Positions 33,709 to 43,309 of a stretch of DNA of 64,000 nucleotides are shown one piece after another. The position numbers and the translations under genes were made by a program. The notes below the pieces were generated by a model that was given only the letters and a program-made list of their open reading frames with translations, was not told the origin of the DNA and did no database searches. Positions within the stretch are counted from its first letter, which is position 1, and every line of letters begins with the position of its first letter. The stretch lies in assembly GCA_002706335.1 (NCBI GenBank), contig PAKZ01000027.1, positions 1 through 64,000 of the forward strand, written 5' to 3'. This DNA is from Ahrensia sp. Lineage in GTDB: Bacteria > Pseudomonadota > Alphaproteobacteria > Rhizobiales > Rhizobiaceae.

Positions 33709-35094
33709 TCAGGCTGCGGAATTGATCCGCAATGCCTCGCGCCAACCAGGATAGAGCTTGTCGGCATCGCCAGGGAAACTCTGGAAGGCGCGGGCGAATT
33801 CATAGTGGTCTTTCGCGAACTGCACGGGGTCTGCGCCTTCCTTCCAGCACTGCTCGGCCTGGCGCAGCGAAGTCGCGCCCGCGGCCGCTCCGTCGATATG
33901 GCCGAAAGCGCCGCCGCCGGCGGTCATGATCAGGTTCGAATGTCCGAGATTCTCGAAGAAGCCGGGCATGCGCAGCGCGTTCATGCCGCCGGAGATGATC
34001 GGGGTCGTCGGATTCATTCCCGCCCATTCCTGGTGGAAATACGGACCGTCGGCACTGTCATCGGTGATCATGTAGGCCATCAGCCTGTCGGAAGTCTCAC
34101 CTTCCATCTTGCCAAAGCTCATTGTGCCGGTGTGGATTCCCGATGCGCCCTGCATGCGAGCTATCTTCGACAGCACAAAGGCGGTGTAACCGCGCATCGA
34201 CTGCGGCGAGGTCACGGCGCCGTGGCCAGCGCGGTGATAGTGCAGATACTGCTTCGGGAAATTGCGCCGCGCCGTCGTGATAGCGGCCGGCCCGGTCACA
34301 TATCCATCGACCAGGAAAGCGACATGATCGGCGTCCTCCGCGAAGGTCTCCAGAATGAACTCCGCGCGCGCGAGCATCTCGTAGTGATCGTCCGCGGTAA
34401 TGTTGGCGGAGAACAACTTGGCCTCCCCGGTCTTGTCCTGGGCGCGCTTCATGGCGTCGGCGACGAGCGGGATCGTTTCCTTGAGCGGCGAGAAAAGCTG
34501 GTTGCCCTGCGGCTCGTCGTTCTTGATGAAGTCGCCGCCGAGCCAAAAATCGTAACAGGCGTCGGCGAATGGTTGCGGTCGCAACCCGAGTTTCGGCTTG
34601 ATGATCGTGCCGACGATAAAGCCGCCATCGACATGCGGACGTCCGAGTACGCGCCACAGGTCGCTGATCGTCGCGGCCGGCCCGTCGAAAAGGCGCAGCA
34701 AGGACGGCGGCACCCAGAAATCGTGCATTTTGGCGTATTCGACGTCGCCCATGCCCTGGTTGTTGCCGATGGCGAGCGTCAGGAACGAGCATATCATCGC
34801 ACGACCGTCGGTGATGTTGCGGTCGAACAACTCGATCGGATAGGCGATCTTCATAAGTTCCTTGGCTTCATCGATCTCGTAGACGAGCGCGTCGACGCCG
34901 CGCGTGAAATCGTCCGTTGTCGAGACGTCGACATTCGTACCGGTCGATGACTCGGCTGCGAAGTGGGCGGCTGTCTCCAGATAGCCGTAACCCGCCTTCG
35001 GTTTCATGATGTATGCGCAAAGAACGTGATTGCCGTCGGCGATCAGATCCTCTTCCTTCAGCGAGAGATTTGCGTAACGTCCGGACTGGTCCAT
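33709..35094 (-). CDS. cbbM: ribulose bisphosphate carboxylase, form II
   Basis: 461-residue form II Rubisco large chain, active as a dimer without small subunits. Catalytic residues fall at the Rhodospirillum rubrum positions: K166 (IIKPKLG), carbamylated K191 with D193/E194 ([11 protein letters not shown]), H287 and R288 (HYHRAGHG), H321 and loop-6 K329 (GKMEGE). The frame is open 56 codons upstream, but the ATG at 35094 matches the family start. No small subunit or CbbX gene is present in the operon. Confidence 0.98.
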   Translation of the reverse strand: MDQSGRYANLSLKEEDLIADGNHVLCAYIMKPKAGYGYLETAAHFAAESSTGTNVDVSTTDDFTRGVDALVYEIDEAKELMKIAYPIELFDRNITDGRAMICSFLTLAIGNNQGMGDVEYAKMHDFWVPPSLLRLFDGPAATISDLWRVLGRPHVDGGFIVGTIIKPKLGLRPQPFADACYDFWLGGDFIKNDEPQGNQLFSPLKETIPLVADAMKRAQDKTGEAKLFSANITADDHYEMLARAEFILETFAEDADHVAFLVDGYVTGPAAITTARRNFPKQYLHYHRAGHGAVTSPQSMRGYTAFVLSKIARMQGASGIHTGTMSFGKMEGETSDRLMAYMITDDSADGPYFHQEWAGMNPTTPIISGGMNALRMPGFFENLGHSNLIMTAGGGAFGHIDGAAAGATSLRQAEQCWKEGADPVQFAKDHYEFARAFQSFPGDADKLYPGWREALRINSAA

Positions 35095-35126
35095 GGTCGT
35101 TTTCCTTCCGTTTGTGGCCTGGGGGG

Positions 35127-36206
35127 TCATGCGGCCTTTGCGGTCGCGGTTTGCGGATCGAGCTTTCCGGCGGCGTATCGCCTGGCCATCTCGTCCATCG
35201 GGATAACCTTGATATTCGACGCGTTGCCGGCTGTACCGAAAGCCTCGAAGCGGTCGCGGCAAAGATCGCGCATGGCGTCCATCGCCGGCTTCAGGAATTT
35301 TCGCGGATCGAATTCCGACGGATTTTCTCGTGCGATCTTTCGGAACTGGCCGGTCATCGCCATGCGGCAGTCGGTGTCGATATTGACCTTGCGCACGCCG
35401 TGCCGGATGCCGCGGACGATCTCCTCGACCGGCACGCCGAATGTCTGCGGCATCTCTCCGCCATAGGCGTTGATGATGTCCTGCAGGTCCTGCGGAACCG
35501 ACGACGAGCCGTGCATGACCAGATGCGTGTTCGGCAGTTTCGCGTGGATCTCCTCGATCACCCGCATGGCGAGGATGTCGCCGGTCGGCTTGCGGGTGAA
35601 CTTGTAGGCGCCATGTGAGGTGCCGCAGGCGATCGCCAGCGCATCGACGCCGGTGCGTGTCACGAAATCGACCGCTTGGTCCGGATTGGTCAGAAGCTGG
35701 TCGTGCGACAACTTGCCCTCAGCGCCATGACCGTCCTCGGCTTCCGACTCGCCGGTTTCAAGCGAACCGAGCACGCCCAACTCGCCCTCCACCGATGCGC
35801 CGACCCAATGCGCCATGCGCGCCACCCGTTCGGTGATCTCGACATTGTACTCGTAGGATGCCGGCGTCCTGGCGTCCGCTTCCAGAGAACCGTCCATCAT
35901 CACCGAGGTGAAACCGTGCCGGATCGCCGTCAGGCAGGTTGCTTCGTTGTTGCCGTGGTCCTGATGCATGCAGACGGGGATTTCGGGATAGATCTCGGCA
36001 AGCGCGTCGATCATCTTCGCCAGCATGATGTCGTTGGCATAGGAGCGCGCGCCGCGCGACGCCTGGATGATCACCGGCGCATCGCAGGCCTTGGCGGCCT
36101 CCATGATGGCGAGGCCCTGCTCCATGTTGTTGATGTTGAAGGCCGGCACGCCGTAGGCATGCTCGGCGGCGTGGTCCAACAACTGGCGAAGAGTGATACG
36201 GGCCAT
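35127..36206 (-). CDS. cbbA: fructose-bisphosphate aldolase, class II (Calvin cycle type)
   Basis: 359-residue zinc aldolase. [31 protein letters not shown] is the CbbA-type N-terminus; the zinc ligands lie in [18 protein letters not shown] and GTSHGAYKF. It makes fructose-1,6-P2 and sedoheptulose-1,7-P2. The ATG at 36206 follows the PGK-like gene's stop by one base, implying translational coupling with it; cbbM follows 32 bases downstream. Confidence 0.95.
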   Translation of the reverse strand: MARITLRQLLDHAAEHAYGVPAFNINNMEQGLAIMEAAKACDAPVIIQASRGARSYANDIMLAKMIDALAEIYPEIPVCMHQDHGNNEATCLTAIRHGFTSVMMDGSLEADARTPASYEYNVEITERVARMAHWVGASVEGELGVLGSLETGESEAEDGHGAEGKLSHDQLLTNPDQAVDFVTRTGVDALAIACGTSHGAYKFTRKPTGDILAMRVIEEIHAKLPNTHLVMHGSSSVPQDLQDIINAYGGEMPQTFGVPVEEIVRGIRHGVRKVNIDTDCRMAMTGQFRKIARENPSEFDPRKFLKPAMDAMRDLCRDRFEAFGTAGNASNIKVIPMDEMARRYAAGKLDPQTATAKAA

Positions 36207-36207
36207 G

Positions 36208-36729
36208 TCAGGCCTCCTTTCTTGAAGAGGTCGGGATTGCCGGGAAATCGGGTTCCGGCAGGATCTGCTTGAGCGCCGCCTGCCAGCCCTGCCTGTTGTT
36301 GGGCGGATCGCCGGCATCGACGAAATAGTCTCCTAGGACGGACAGCCGCATGGCGAAGACATGCTCGCGGCGGCGGTCGTCGGAATGGAAGCGCAGGTTT
36401 TCCATCAGGGCGATTTCGCCGAACGGAACCTCGGCCAGCTTCGCTTCCGCGCCCGTGCCGAGGCTTTCATTGATGAAGGTGACCGGCTTGCCGGCCATTT
36501 CAGCCAAAGTCACGGCGAAGGGGCGCAGGGTCAGGGCCGGATTGATATCGCCGGCCGGATTTCCGAGCCCGGCCACGACGACAACCCGCGCGCCGGCATC
36601 GGCGAGCATTGCAATCAGCGGTATGGCCGTATGGCTGATGCCGCCATCGAGACTGATGCGGATGATCGCGGTCTTGCCGGCAATCGGGTTATCCATGCTC
36701 GTATCGTCCATCCGCCCCGCCGCCAGCAT
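36208..36729 (-). CDS. PGK N-domain-like protein in cbb operon
   Basis: 173 residues, about 40% of a phosphoglycerate kinase (~395-400). [91 protein letters not shown] and [16 protein letters not shown] follow the order of the PGK N-domain. The 3-phosphoglycerate contacts are altered: RVDFNVP becomes RISLDGG and SHLGRP becomes AGLGNP; ENLRFH is kept. There is no nucleotide-binding C-domain, so kinase activity is not expected. The ATG overlaps the cbbT stop (TGATG) and cbbA starts one base after its stop. The reading frame is clean. Confidence 0.8.
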   Translation of the reverse strand: MLAAGRMDDTSMDNPIAGKTAIIRISLDGGISHTAIPLIAMLADAGARVVVVAGLGNPAGDINPALTLRPFAVTLAEMAGKPVTFINESLGTGAEAKLAEVPFGEIALMENLRFHSDDRRREHVFAMRLSVLGDYFVDAGDPPNNRQGWQAALKQILPEPDFPAIPTSSRKEA

Positions 36730-38744
36730 CACGCGCCTCCAGCGGCCGACAGCCGCACGGCTTCTTCGATGATCGCGTCGGTGGTGATGCCGAAATGGCG
36801 ATAGAGATCGGCCGCCGGCGCGCTTGCGCCGAAGCTGTTCATGCCGATGAAGGCACCGCCCTCGCCGATCCAGCGATCCCAGCCGAGCCGCGCCGCCGCC
36901 TCGATGGCAATGCGCGGAGCCTTGCCGAGAACGGCCTTGCGATAGGCAGCGTCCTGCGCTTCGAACAGTTCCCAACAGGGCATGGAAACCACGGCGGCCC
37001 TGATATCCTTTTCGGTCAGCAGGCGGTCGGCCGCCGCGTTGGCGATCTCGACCTCCGACCCCGTCGACAGGATGGTGACATCGCGCCCGCCCTTGGGCTC
37101 ATGCAGCACATAAGCGCCGCGCGCCGAGCGGTTTTCGTTTGAATGCGCCGCCCGCAGCATCGGCAGGTTTTGTCGCGACAGGACCAGAACCGTCGGCCGG
37201 CGCGCCGTTTCCAGCGCAAGTTCCCAGGCCTCCGCCGTCTCGATGATGTCGGCCGGACGGAAGACATTGATGTTCGGGGTCGCGCGCAGCATGGCAAGAT
37301 GCTCGACCGGCTGATGCGTCGTCCCGTCCTCGCCGAGCCCGATGGAGTCATGCGTCATGACGTAGATCACGCGCTGGCCCATCAAAGCCGACAGCCGCAT
37401 CGCGCCCCGCGCATAGTCGGTAAAGACCAGGAACGTCCCGCCATAGGGGACGAAGCCGCCATGCAGCGCGATGCCGTTCATCGCCGCAGCCATGCCGTGT
37501 TCGCGGATGCCGTAATGGATGTAGCGGCCCCTGAAGCGGCCCGGCGCTATCGACTCCATGCCCCTGGTGATCGTCAGATTGGAATGCGTCAGGTCCGCAG
37601 ATCCGCCGACGGTCAGGTTTGTCGCCGAATTGATCACGCCGAGCGCCATTTCCGACGCCTTGCGGGTGGCGACCTTGGTCGCCGCTTCGACATGTGCCTT
37701 GCGGAAGGCGGAAAGGCCGCGCTTGACCCGTGCGGGTATTTCGCCGCTCATCGCGGCCTCGAAGGACTTGCGCCGCGGGCTCTCCGCGAGGCGCTGTTCC
37801 CAGGCCAACCTTTCGGCCCGGCCGTGCGCGGCAATCGCACGCCATGCCGCGACGACGTTCTCCGGCACGGCGAAGGGCTCGTGCGCCCAACCGATATTGG
37901 CGCGCGTCGCGGCGATTTCGTCGGCCCCGAGAGGCGCGCCATGGGTCTTCTCGGAGCCCTGCATGTTCGGCGCGCCCTTGCCGATCAGCGTGCGGCAGGC
38001 GATCAGCGACGGCTTTTTCGATTTGCGGGCTTTTTCAATGGCCTCCGCGATTGCGTTCATGTCGTGGCCATCGACACGCTGAACATCCCAGCCGGCCGCC
38101 TTGAAGCGTGCCGGCTGGTTCATCGAGGTGGACAGGGAGGTCGGTCCATCGATGGAAATGTGGTTGTCATCCCAAAGCACGATCAGTCTGCCGAGCTTCA
38201 GGTGGCCGGCGAGATCGATCGCCTCGTGGCTAATGCCTTCCTGCAGGCACCCATCGCCGGCGATAACATAGGTGACATGGTCGACCAGCTTCGCCCCGAA
38301 GCGCGAGGCCATCATCCGCTCGGCGATGGCCATGCCGACGGCCGTGGCAATGCCCTGCCCCAGCGGCCCGGTCGTCGTTTCGATACCGAGCGCGTGGCCG
38401 TATTCCGGATGACCGGCGGTCTTGCTGCCGAGCTGCCGGAACATCTGCAACTGTTCGATTCCCATGTCGGCATAGCCGAGCAGATGATGGATCGCATATT
38501 GCAGCATCGAGCCGTGCCCCGCCGACAGGACGAACCGGTCGCGGTCCGCCCAGTCGGGCTTCGACGGATCGAGCTTGATGAACCGGTTGAAGAGGACCGT
38601 CGCCACGTCAGCCATGCCCATCGGCATGCCGGGATGGCCGGAATTCGCCTTCTGCACGGCATCCATCGCGAGAGCGCGGATGGCGTTGGCCATGTCGCGT
38701 TCGTCGACACCGGTTTGCGGCTTTGCGGTCGCCTGGATATTCAT
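36729..38744 (-). CDS. cbbT: transketolase (Calvin cycle)
   Basis: 671-residue TPP enzyme exchanging two-carbon units among sugar phosphates. The N-terminal half shows [13 protein letters not shown] and the TPP/metal motif [32 protein letters not shown]; the middle has [36 protein letters not shown]; the C-terminal domain ends [20 protein letters not shown]. Full length for the family. Third gene of the operon after cbbP (22-base gap). Confidence 0.97.
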   Translation of the reverse strand: MNIQATAKPQTGVDERDMANAIRALAMDAVQKANSGHPGMPMGMADVATVLFNRFIKLDPSKPDWADRDRFVLSAGHGSMLQYAIHHLLGYADMGIEQLQMFRQLGSKTAGHPEYGHALGIETTTGPLGQGIATAVGMAIAERMMASRFGAKLVDHVTYVIAGDGCLQEGISHEAIDLAGHLKLGRLIVLWDDNHISIDGPTSLSTSMNQPARFKAAGWDVQRVDGHDMNAIAEAIEKARKSKKPSLIACRTLIGKGAPNMQGSEKTHGAPLGADEIAATRANIGWAHEPFAVPENVVAAWRAIAAHGRAERLAWEQRLAESPRRKSFEAAMSGEIPARVKRGLSAFRKAHVEAATKVATRKASEMALGVINSATNLTVGGSADLTHSNLTITRGMESIAPGRFRGRYIHYGIREHGMAAAMNGIALHGGFVPYGGTFLVFTDYARGAMRLSALMGQRVIYVMTHDSIGLGEDGTTHQPVEHLAMLRATPNINVFRPADIIETAEAWELALETARRPTVLVLSRQNLPMLRAAHSNENRSARGAYVLHEPKGGRDVTILSTGSEVEIANAAADRLLTEKDIRAAVVSMPCWELFEAQDAAYRKAVLGKAPRIAIEAAARLGWDRWIGEGGAFIGMNSFGASAPAADLYRHFGITTDAIIEEAVRLSAAGGA

Positions 38745-38766
38745 CGTTTCCTCCTCCGTCGCGCGA

Positions 38767-39639
38767 TCAGGATGCGCGGCGCTTGAGATCCATCAGCTTG
38801 TGGATCAGCGGCGTGAAAATGAGCTGCATGGCGAGATCGAGTTTCTCGCCCGAGCAGACGATGGAATTGGCGCGCGACATGAAGGCGCCGTCGAGCATGG
38901 ACAGCAGATAGGGAAAATCGATGCCGCGCGGATTGGCGAAGCGGATCACCAGCATCGATTCCGACGGCGTCGGTATCCACCGCGCGACGAAGGGGTTCGA
39001 CGTATCGACGGTCGGAACGCGCTGAAAGTTGATATTGGTTTCGGAGAATTGCGGGCAGATATAGCGCGCGTAATCCGGCATGCGGCGCAGGATCGTGTCG
39101 GTGACAGCCTCGGTTGAGTAGCCGCGCAGCGACTTGTCGCGGTGGATCTTCTGGATCCACTCCAGATTGATGACGGGCACGACGCCGATCTTCAGATCGA
39201 TATGTTTCGGCAGATCGATCGCGCCGGTCTTCACGCAGCCATGCAGGCCTTCGTAGAAAAGGAGGTCGCTCGGCTCCAGGTCCGCCCATTCGGTGAATGT
39301 GCCGGGCGGGGCGCCATAGATCTCGGCCTCCTTGTCGTCATGGACATAGTGCCGGGTCTTGCCCGTACCCTTGCGGCCATATTGCTCGAAGACCGATTCC
39401 AGGATTTCGAGCTCATTCGCTTCCGGGCTGAAATGGGAAAAATTGTCGTTGCCCCTGGCCTCTTCCTCGGCGACCTTTTCCTTCATGCCGATACGATCAT
39501 AACGATGGAACGCATCGCCTTCGATGAAGGCGGCGGTGACACCCTCGCGCTTGAAGATCTTCTCGAACGTGTCCTTGATCGTCGTGGTTCCGGCGCCTGA
39601 GGAGCCGGTAATGGCGATGATGGGATGCTTGTGCGACAT
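38767..39639 (-). CDS. cbbP: phosphoribulokinase
   Basis: 290-residue class I (proteobacterial) phosphoribulokinase making ribulose-1,5-bisphosphate, a signature Calvin-cycle enzyme. Walker A-type loop [18 protein letters not shown] (about 13-30), then [12 protein letters not shown] and [48 protein letters not shown], all diagnostic. Homologues are allosterically activated by NADH. Second gene of the operon. Confidence 0.98.
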   Translation of the reverse strand: MSHKHPIIAITGSSGAGTTTIKDTFEKIFKREGVTAAFIEGDAFHRYDRIGMKEKVAEEEARGNDNFSHFSPEANELEILESVFEQYGRKGTGKTRHYVHDDKEAEIYGAPPGTFTEWADLEPSDLLFYEGLHGCVKTGAIDLPKHIDLKIGVVPVINLEWIQKIHRDKSLRGYSTEAVTDTILRRMPDYARYICPQFSETNINFQRVPTVDTSNPFVARWIPTPSESMLVIRFANPRGIDFPYLLSMLDGAFMSRANSIVCSGEKLDLAMQLIFTPLIHKLMDLKRRAS

Positions 39640-39657
39640 GGTGTTCGGTCTTCTCGA

Positions 39658-40695
39658 TTAGGCGCGGAACAGACCGCGATTGGTGAATAGCGGGTGGCGC
39701 GTACCGATTGCCGACGGGTCGGTGTGGTAACGCGCGATCTTCTCGACCTCCTTCTTCGAGCCGAAGACAAGCGGAGTGCGCTGGTGCACATCGCCCGGGA
39801 CAAGATCGAGAATGCGGGTCGCGCCGTCCGTCGCCGCACCGCCGGCCTGTTCGATAAGGAGCGCAATCGGCGTGGCCTCGTAGATCAGCCGCAGCCGGCC
39901 GAGCGAGTAGCCCTTGCGGCTGTCGCGCGGATAAAGGAACACACCGCCGCGGATCAGGATGCGGTAGGTGTCGGCCACAAGCGAGGCGATCCACCGCATG
40001 TTGAAATCCTTCTCGCGGGGCCCATCCATTCCGGCGAGGCAGTCGTCGATATAGAGCCGGGTCGTCTCGTCCCAGTGCCGGTAATTCGACATGTTGATGG
40101 CGAACTCGGTCGCCATTGGCGCAACCGTGACGGAGGAATAGGCCTCGACGAATGTGCCGAGCCGGCTGGAAAACACGAAGATGCGTGTGCCGTTGCGCTT
40201 TGTCAGGACCAGCGCCATTTGCGGACCGTAAATGAAGAAGCCGGCGGCGAGCTGCTCCGAACCCGGCTGAGAAAACGTCGTGGCGGCGTCTTCCCGACGC
40301 GGCACGATCGAGAAAATCGTTCCGATGGAGACATTGGTATCGATATTCGATGACCCGTCGAGCGGATCGATCGCGACCGCAATCTTCGAGTCCGCATTGA
40401 TCGCGACGGGGTTGGCGAGTTCCTCGGAAGCATAGTAGCCGATGCCGGCCTTGCGCGCGGCGTCGAGGAACAGATTGTCGGCGTGAACATCGAGCTCTTT
40501 TTGGGTGTCGCCGCCGGAATTTGCGTTTCCGCGCGTGCCGGCGAAAGCGGCGCCCAGCGCACCTTCATTGATCGATTTGCGAACGAGGATGGCTGCGGCC
40601 GCAAAGGCGCGAACCGTCTCGGCGATCTGCGCCTTCACCGGATCGTTGGTCGCGGTAAATGTGTTGAGATGCGCGTCCAGCGTCGCTTGCGTCAT
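39658..40695 (-). CDS. cbbF: fructose-1,6-bisphosphatase, class I
   Basis: 345-residue Mg2+-dependent phosphatase; proteobacterial CbbF enzymes also act on sedoheptulose-1,7-bisphosphate. Metal site: VAIDPLDGSSNIDTNVSIGTIF; upstream NSGGDTQKELDVHADNLF; substrate region DDCLAGMDGPREKDFNMRWIASLVADTYRIL and GGVFLYPRDSRKGYSLGRLRLIYEATPIALLIEQAGG. First gene of the cbb operon, divergent from cbbR across a 122-base gap with two CbbR-type boxes. Confidence 0.97.
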   Translation of the reverse strand: MTQATLDAHLNTFTATNDPVKAQIAETVRAFAAAAILVRKSINEGALGAAFAGTRGNANSGGDTQKELDVHADNLFLDAARKAGIGYYASEELANPVAINADSKIAVAIDPLDGSSNIDTNVSIGTIFSIVPRREDAATTFSQPGSEQLAAGFFIYGPQMALVLTKRNGTRIFVFSSRLGTFVEAYSSVTVAPMATEFAINMSNYRHWDETTRLYIDDCLAGMDGPREKDFNMRWIASLVADTYRILIRGGVFLYPRDSRKGYSLGRLRLIYEATPIALLIEQAGGAATDGATRILDLVPGDVHQRTPLVFGSKKEVEKIARYHTDPSAIGTRHPLFTNRGLFRA

Positions 40696-40764
40696 GTCCG
40701 ATCCTCCCGTCGGCGGCGTGACCTGGCCGACACCGCATGACGACGGATGCGGGAGCGCATGAGA

Positions 40765-40777
40765 TTAGTAAAATTTA
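40765..40777. promoter_or_regulatory. CbbR-type box 1 (TNA-N7-TNA)
   Basis: TTAGTAAAATTTA fits the TNA-N7-TNA consensus known for CbbR and other LysR regulators of cbb operons. It lies in the AT-rich cbbR/cbbF intergenic region, 70 bases upstream of cbbF and 41 upstream of cbbR. Confidence 0.55.
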
Positions 40778-40795
40778 TTTTCTTTATTTTCTGAA

Positions 40796-40808
40796 TAATT
40801 ATTTCTAA
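40796..40808. promoter_or_regulatory. CbbR-type box 2 (TNA-N7-TNA)
   Basis: TAATTATTTCTAA is a second exact TNA-N7-TNA match, 31 bases from box 1 (about three helical turns) and just 9 bases before the cbbR ATG. Occupancy here would block cbbR expression, in line with LysR autorepression. The region is AT-rich, so chance matches are possible. Confidence 0.5.
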
Positions 40809-40817
40809 CTTACCAGC

Positions 40818-41786
40818 ATGCTGAACCTCACGCTTCGCCAGCTGCGCTCACTGCTCGAAATCGAAAAAAGCGGGAAAATATCCATTGCCGCCAATAGCTT
40901 GGGGCTGACCGGTCCGGCCGTGACACTGCAGCTGAAGCAGGCGGAAGAGGAAATCGGCCTGCCCCTTTTCGACCGCACGTCTGATGGGATGCGTCCGACT
41001 GCCGCAGGTCAGGCGGCGCTCGACGCCGCCTACGCGGTCCAGGAAAGGCTGCGCCTGTTGGAGGAGGAACTGATCGCCTTCAAGGGTGGCAAGCGCGGGA
41101 CGCTCAAACTCGGCGGCGTCTCGACGGCGAAGTATTTCACACCGCGTCTGATAGCCGCCTTCCAGAAGATCAATCCGGACATCGACATCGAGCTGTTCAT
41201 CGGCAACCGGGCGGATACGATCGAGGCGCTGCGACATCAGAGGATCGACATTGCCTTGATGGGTCGTCCGCCTCGCGATATCGCCGTCGAGGCGGTGATG
41301 TTCGGCGATCACCCCCTCGTTATCATCGGACCGCCGGACCACCCCCTCGCCCGCAAGCGCGATATCTCCAAGGAGGAGATCGCCGCCGAGAAATTCCTGG
41401 TTCGCGAAGCGGGATCGGGAACACGGATATCGCTGGAAATCTTTTTTGCCGACGTGCCCGGAAAACTCGATCAGCTCGGCACGGAGATGGGGTCGAACGA
41501 AACCATCAAGCAGGCGGTCATGGCGGGGCTCGGCATCGCCTTCATCTCCGCCCACACGATCGAACAGGAACTGCAGCTCGGCCGGCTCGTAATCCTCGAC
41601 GTCGTCGGCATGCCGATCCGCCGGCAATGGTTCGCGGTGTCGCGCTCGGACCGGTCACGCTCGCCCGCCATGAACATCTTCGAGACCTTCCTCAACAGCG
41701 AAGGCGCGCAATATTTGCCCGTCACACCGAAAACCTATCCGGCCGAGATGATTGGCAGCTACGGCGTGCTGCCGCTAAAGCGATAG
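40818..41786 (+). CDS. cbbR: LysR-type regulator of the cbb operon
   Basis: 322 residues. N-terminal winged HTH (MLNLTLRQLRSLLEIEKSGKISIAANSLGLTGPAVTLQLKQAEEEIGLPLFDRT) and a periplasmic-binding-like effector domain (about 90-310, LRLGGVSTAKYFTPRLIAAFQ-type start, FLVREAGSGTR). Its divergent position beside cbbF is the canonical CbbR arrangement; such proteins respond to RuBP, ATP, PEP or NADPH depending on species. It converges on the hydrolase gene with a 2-base gap. Confidence 0.96.
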   Translation: MLNLTLRQLRSLLEIEKSGKISIAANSLGLTGPAVTLQLKQAEEEIGLPLFDRTSDGMRPTAAGQAALDAAYAVQERLRLLEEELIAFKGGKRGTLKLGGVSTAKYFTPRLIAAFQKINPDIDIELFIGNRADTIEALRHQRIDIALMGRPPRDIAVEAVMFGDHPLVIIGPPDHPLARKRDISKEEIAAEKFLVREAGSGTRISLEIFFADVPGKLDQLGTEMGSNETIKQAVMAGLGIAFISAHTIEQELQLGRLVILDVVGMPIRRQWFAVSRSDRSRSPAMNIFETFLNSEGAQYLPVTPKTYPAEMIGSYGVLPLKR

Positions 41787-41788
41787 AA

Positions 41789-42610
41789 TCAGGAAAACAG
41801 CGCCTGCCCCATCGGCGAGTTCGCCGAGATGAGCCCGTCGATGACGTTGAAATGGTTCCGGTCGGGCTCTTCTATCGCATCTGTCGCCAGTCCCAGGCCG
41901 CGCCAGACATTGGCGAGCAAAGCGTTCTGCCGCACGAATTCCGAGCGCTCATTGGCCCCAACCCAGCAGATGACCGGGACATCGGCCACAGGCGCCAACA
42001 ACGCGGGACTTTCGGATTTCGTTTCGGTCTCATCCAGCCCGATGGTGTCGTTCAATTGTGTCCGCAGCATAGGCCGCAGATCATGCACGCCGGAAATGGA
42101 CATCACCCGATCGATGCGGGCGAGCACCGGCTCCGGCAGGCCGGTCCCGCCGCAGATGAGCCGGGTAGCGAGATGCCCGCCCGCCGAATGGCCGGCGAGC
42201 CGGATCGGCCCCTCTACCTGCGAGGCGGCCAGCGTCACCGCCTGCGCGATGCTCTGGGCAATCTCGCGCACATGCACTTCCGGGCAGAGCGGATAGGACG
42301 GCATGGCGACGGCCCAGCCGGCGGCAACCGCACCGGCCGCCAGATGCGACCAGTAAGACTTGTCGAACCGGATCCAGAACCCGCCATGGACGAAGACGAA
42401 GAGCCCTTTCGGCGTCTCTTTCGGCAGGAACAAATCCATTATCTCGCGCGCATGTTGCCCATAGGCGATATCCAGCCTGGCATTCCTGCCCGCCAACTGT
42501 CGAAAATCGGCGGCCGGTCCTAACCAGGCTTCCGGCCATTTGTCACCGCCGGCGATATTTGCGCCATTGGCATAGGCATCGTCCCAGTCTTCAACGCGGA
42601 ATAGTGTCAT
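41789..42610 (-). CDS. alpha/beta hydrolase (arylformamidase/esterase-like)
   Basis: 273 residues. Oxyanion motif FVFVHGGFWIRFDKSYW, nucleophile GHSAGGHLA (Ser), plausible acid Asp near VADVPVICWVGANE and a His near the C-terminus (DRNHFNVIDGL). The HGGFW plus GHSAGGH pattern is that of KynB-like arylformamidases and related esterases. It lies 9 bases after livF and is very likely the last gene of the ABC-importer operon, suggesting it acts on the imported compound. Confidence 0.87.
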   Translation of the reverse strand: MTLFRVEDWDDAYANGANIAGGDKWPEAWLGPAADFRQLAGRNARLDIAYGQHAREIMDLFLPKETPKGLFVFVHGGFWIRFDKSYWSHLAAGAVAAGWAVAMPSYPLCPEVHVREIAQSIAQAVTLAASQVEGPIRLAGHSAGGHLATRLICGGTGLPEPVLARIDRVMSISGVHDLRPMLRTQLNDTIGLDETETKSESPALLAPVADVPVICWVGANERSEFVRQNALLANVWRGLGLATDAIEEPDRNHFNVIDGLISANSPMGQALFS

Positions 42611-42619
42611 GAGTGCCTC

Positions 42620-43309
42620 CTAAACCCCCAAATAGCGAGCGGTGATGTCTTCGGTCAGACCGTCCGGCGACCCGGACCACACCGTCGCCCCCTTCTCCAG
42701 CACAAAGCAGCGGTCGACCGCGGAAGCCAGTTCGCGCAGCGACTTGTCGACGACGAGGATCGACAGGCCCTGCGCCTTGAGATCGCGGATCGCGGCCCAG
42801 ATTTCATGCCGAACGACCGGCGCGAGGCCTTCCGTCGCCTCGTCGAGGATCAACAGACGCGGATTGGTCATCAATGCCCGTCCGATCGCCAGCATCTGCT
42901 GTTCGCCGCCCGACAGAAGCGCCGCTTTCTGTCCCAACCGCTCACCAAGACGCGGAAATAGCCGCGCCACCGTCGCGATCTCCCATGCGCCCGGCCGGGC
43001 CGCCGAGAGCAGGTTTTCCTCGACCGTAAGCGGCGCGAAACAGCGCCGTCCTTCCGGTACCAGCCCGATCCCGGCCCGCGCGACGCGATGGGAAGATTGC
43101 GTCCCAAGATCACGGCCCGCGAACCGGATCGTGCCGCCGGCATGGCGCAGCATGTGCATGATCGCGCGAATGGTCGTCGTCTTGCCCATCCCGTTACGCC
43201 CCATCAGCGCGACCGCCTCGCCGTCATTGACGGCAAGGTCAACACCGAACAGCGCCTGCGACTGTCCGTAAAAGGCCGTCACGCCCTGCAATTCCAGAAG
43301 CGCGCTCAT
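42620..43309 (-). CDS. livF: branched-chain-type ABC importer, ATPase (LivF)
   Basis: 229-residue ABC ATPase. Walker A GRNGMGKTTTIR, signature LSGGEQQMLAIGRAL, Walker B RLLILDEATEGLAP. The LivF-type features are FYGQSQALFGVDLAVNDGEAVALMG and VVRHEIWAAI. It overlaps livG by four bases. It energises the liv-type importer together with LivG. Symbol given by position and type, not by proven substrate. Confidence 0.92.
   Translation of the reverse strand: MSALLELQGVTAFYGQSQALFGVDLAVNDGEAVALMGRNGMGKTTTIRAIMHMLRHAGGTIRFAGRDLGTQSSHRVARAGIGLVPEGRRCFAPLTVEENLLSAARPGAWEIATVARLFPRLGERLGQKAALLSGGEQQMLAIGRALMTNPRLLILDEATEGLAPVVRHEIWAAIRDLKAQGLSILVVDKSLRELASAVDRCFVLEKGATVWSGSPDGLTEDITARYLGV

Noticed and set aside
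35095-35262. 56-codon N-terminal extension of cbbM
   Set aside because: It overlaps the end of cbbA; the ATG at 35094 gives exact agreement with form II residue numbering.
37143-38786. 547-codon open frame on the plus strand
   Set aside because: Antisense shadow of the transketolase gene; the product is Arg-rich without recognisable domains.
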